Source: Polaromonas sp. YR568
Lineage (GTDB): Bacteria; Pseudomonadota; Gammaproteobacteria; Burkholderiales; Burkholderiaceae
Direction of reading: 5' to 3'
Assembly: GCA_945871335.1 (NCBI GenBank)
Contig: CAMBWM010000090.1
Coordinates: 1 to 8,769, forward strand
Length of the DNA stretch: 8,769 nucleotides
Part shown: positions 6,146 to 8,769 of the stretch, in pieces
Layout of the letters: each line of letters opens with the position of its first letter
Position numbering within the stretch: the first letter of the stretch is position 1
Made by a program: the position numbers and the translations under genes
Notes under the pieces: model-generated
The model's database searches: none
Told to the model about the DNA's origin: nothing
Seen by the model: the letters and a program-made list of their open reading frames with translations, nothing else

Positions 6146-7105
6146 ATGGGTCAAAAAATAGTAATTTTGGGCACCGGCGGCACCATTGCCGGTACTGCAG
6201 CCAGTGCAATGGACCATACCGGCTACACCGCCGGACAACTGGGTGTTGCTGATTTGCTGGCAGGCCTGCCGGCAGCTTGCACTGGGGCTGGCAAGGATCG
6301 TTTTATTGTCGAACAGCTGGCGCAGCTCGACAGCAAGGACATGGGTTTTGACGTCTGGGTCAAGCTTGCGCAGCGCGTGGCACACCACCTCTCACAGACA
6401 GAAGTGCAGGCGGTGCTCATTACCCACGGTACTGACACACTGGAAGAAACAGCGTACTTTCTGCACGCGCTGCTGAGGCCGGCCAAGCCCGTAGTGCTGA
6501 CCTGTGCCATGCGTCCGGCCACGGCCCTGGTGCCTGACGGCCCGCAAAACATGATGGATGCGCTGGCCGTAGCGGAAACCCCGGGTGCAGTCGGTGTGAG
6601 CGTTGTGTGTGCTGGTGCGGTGTTTGGCGCTGAAGATGTGCAAAAAATCCACCCTTACCGCTTAAACGCTTTTGGTGCCGGCGACGCCGGACCGATTGCT
6701 TATGTCGAAGAGGGCCGGTTGCGCCTGATAAGGCCCTGGCCGCATGCATCGACCGGTTTGGAGAAGGGCCGGGCCGATCTGCTGGCTCGACTGGCAGAAA
6801 CCCACTGGCCCCGAGTGGAAGTGGTGATGAGCCATGCCGGGGCCGATGGTTGGGTGGTCAGAGCGCTGGTTGAGGCCGGTGTGCAGGGCCTGGTGGTGAC
6901 CACCACCGGCAACGGAACGGTGCACCAGGATCTGGAAGCGGCCTTGCGGATGGCTATGGCACAAGGGGTCAAAGTGCTGCGTGCAAGCCGTTGCACTGAA
7001 GGTCGCTTGCTCGAAGGCGTGAATGATGCCCTGCCGGCTGCTCCAGGCTTGAACTCAGCCAAAGCCCGCATCGCTTTGATGCTGGCATTGATGCAATCGA
7101 ATTGA
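6146..7105 (+). CDS. Asparaginase (cytoplasmic-type L-asparaginase/glutaminase family)
   Basis: A 319-residue enzyme hydrolysing L-asparagine to aspartate and ammonia. From the ATG at 6146, the residues matching the E. coli AnsB catalytic set are present: T13 in GTGGTIAG, Y27 in TGYTAG, S63 in LDSKDM, T96-D97 in THGTDTLEET, and K167 in DVQKIHPY. The C-terminal domain ends normally, with NSAKARIALML. There is no signal peptide, so it should act in the cytoplasm, in nitrogen or aspartate metabolism. An in-frame TTG at 6137 would add three residues, but the ATG gives the family-like start MGQKIVILGTGG and leaves room for a weak GAAAG ribosome site at 6131-6135. It is transcribed away from lexA and lies next to the two LexA boxes, so damage-linked control is possible. 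Asparagine versus glutamine preference cannot be read. Confidence 0.92.
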   Translation: MGQKIVILGTGGTIAGTAASAMDHTGYTAGQLGVADLLAGLPAACTGAGKDRFIVEQLAQLDSKDMGFDVWVKLAQRVAHHLSQTEVQAVLITHGTDTLEETAYFLHALLRPAKPVVLTCAMRPATALVPDGPQNMMDALAVAETPGAVGVSVVCAGAVFGAEDVQKIHPYRLNAFGAGDAGPIAYVEEGRLRLIRPWPHASTGLEKGRADLLARLAETHWPRVEVVMSHAGADGWVVRALVEAGVQGLVVTTTGNGTVHQDLEAALRMAMAQGVKVLRASRCTEGRLLEGVNDALPAAPGLNSAKARIALMLALMQSN

Positions 7106-7116
7106 GATCCGCAGCG

Positions 7117-8757
<1,641 letters not shown>

Positions 8758-8769
8758 AGTCCGAGCTCT

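Overview
This looks like chromosomal DNA of a beta-proteobacterium, probably order Burkholderiales and perhaps Comamonadaceae. That is an inference from the protein sequences: an N-terminally long LexA, a PaaH/PaaC-type two-domain hydroxyacyl-CoA dehydrogenase of about 506 residues, and adjacent kdsB and adk. Composition is fairly uniform and moderately GC-rich. I see no insertion sequence, phage gene, tRNA, rRNA or CRISPR array.

Layout. Positions 1-6027 read on the minus strand. From upstream to downstream they hold lexA (5326-6027), a small unrecognised protein (4798-5178), a D-2-hydroxyacid dehydrogenase (3695-4702), a 3-hydroxyacyl-CoA dehydrogenase (2168-3688), an enoyl-CoA hydratase/isomerase-family protein (1387-2166), an APH-type small-molecule kinase (261-1358), and the first 32 codons of a glutathione S-transferase running off the left edge (1-97). 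A cytoplasmic-type asparaginase (6146-7105, plus strand) is divergent from lexA. Converging on it from the right are adk (7134-7790) and kdsB (7957-8757), both minus strand; kdsB may continue past the right edge.

Function. The four genes between 261 and 4702 are packed with gaps of 6, 1 and 28 bases and look like one transcription unit for CoA-thioester breakdown. They supply an oxidoreductase for a 2-hydroxy acid, an L-3-hydroxyacyl-CoA dehydrogenase, a crotonase-fold enzyme with PaaG-like rather than hydratase-like active-site residues, and a kinase of the ACAD10/ACAD11/LvaA family. The substrate cannot be read from the sequence. kdsB (CMP-Kdo synthesis for lipopolysaccharide) and adk (adenylate energy balance) are housekeeping genes.

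Regulation. The clearest control element is a pair of LexA (SOS) boxes at 6089-6127 between lexA and the asparaginase. They cover a good lexA promoter and also a possible extended -10 element for the asparaginase, so both divergent genes may answer to LexA. The second notable element is a perfect 11-bp inverted repeat at 1357-1387 that fills the gap before the kinase gene and contains its start codon.

No obviously new defence or mobile system is present. The window is mostly ordinary chromosome with a few points worth a second look.
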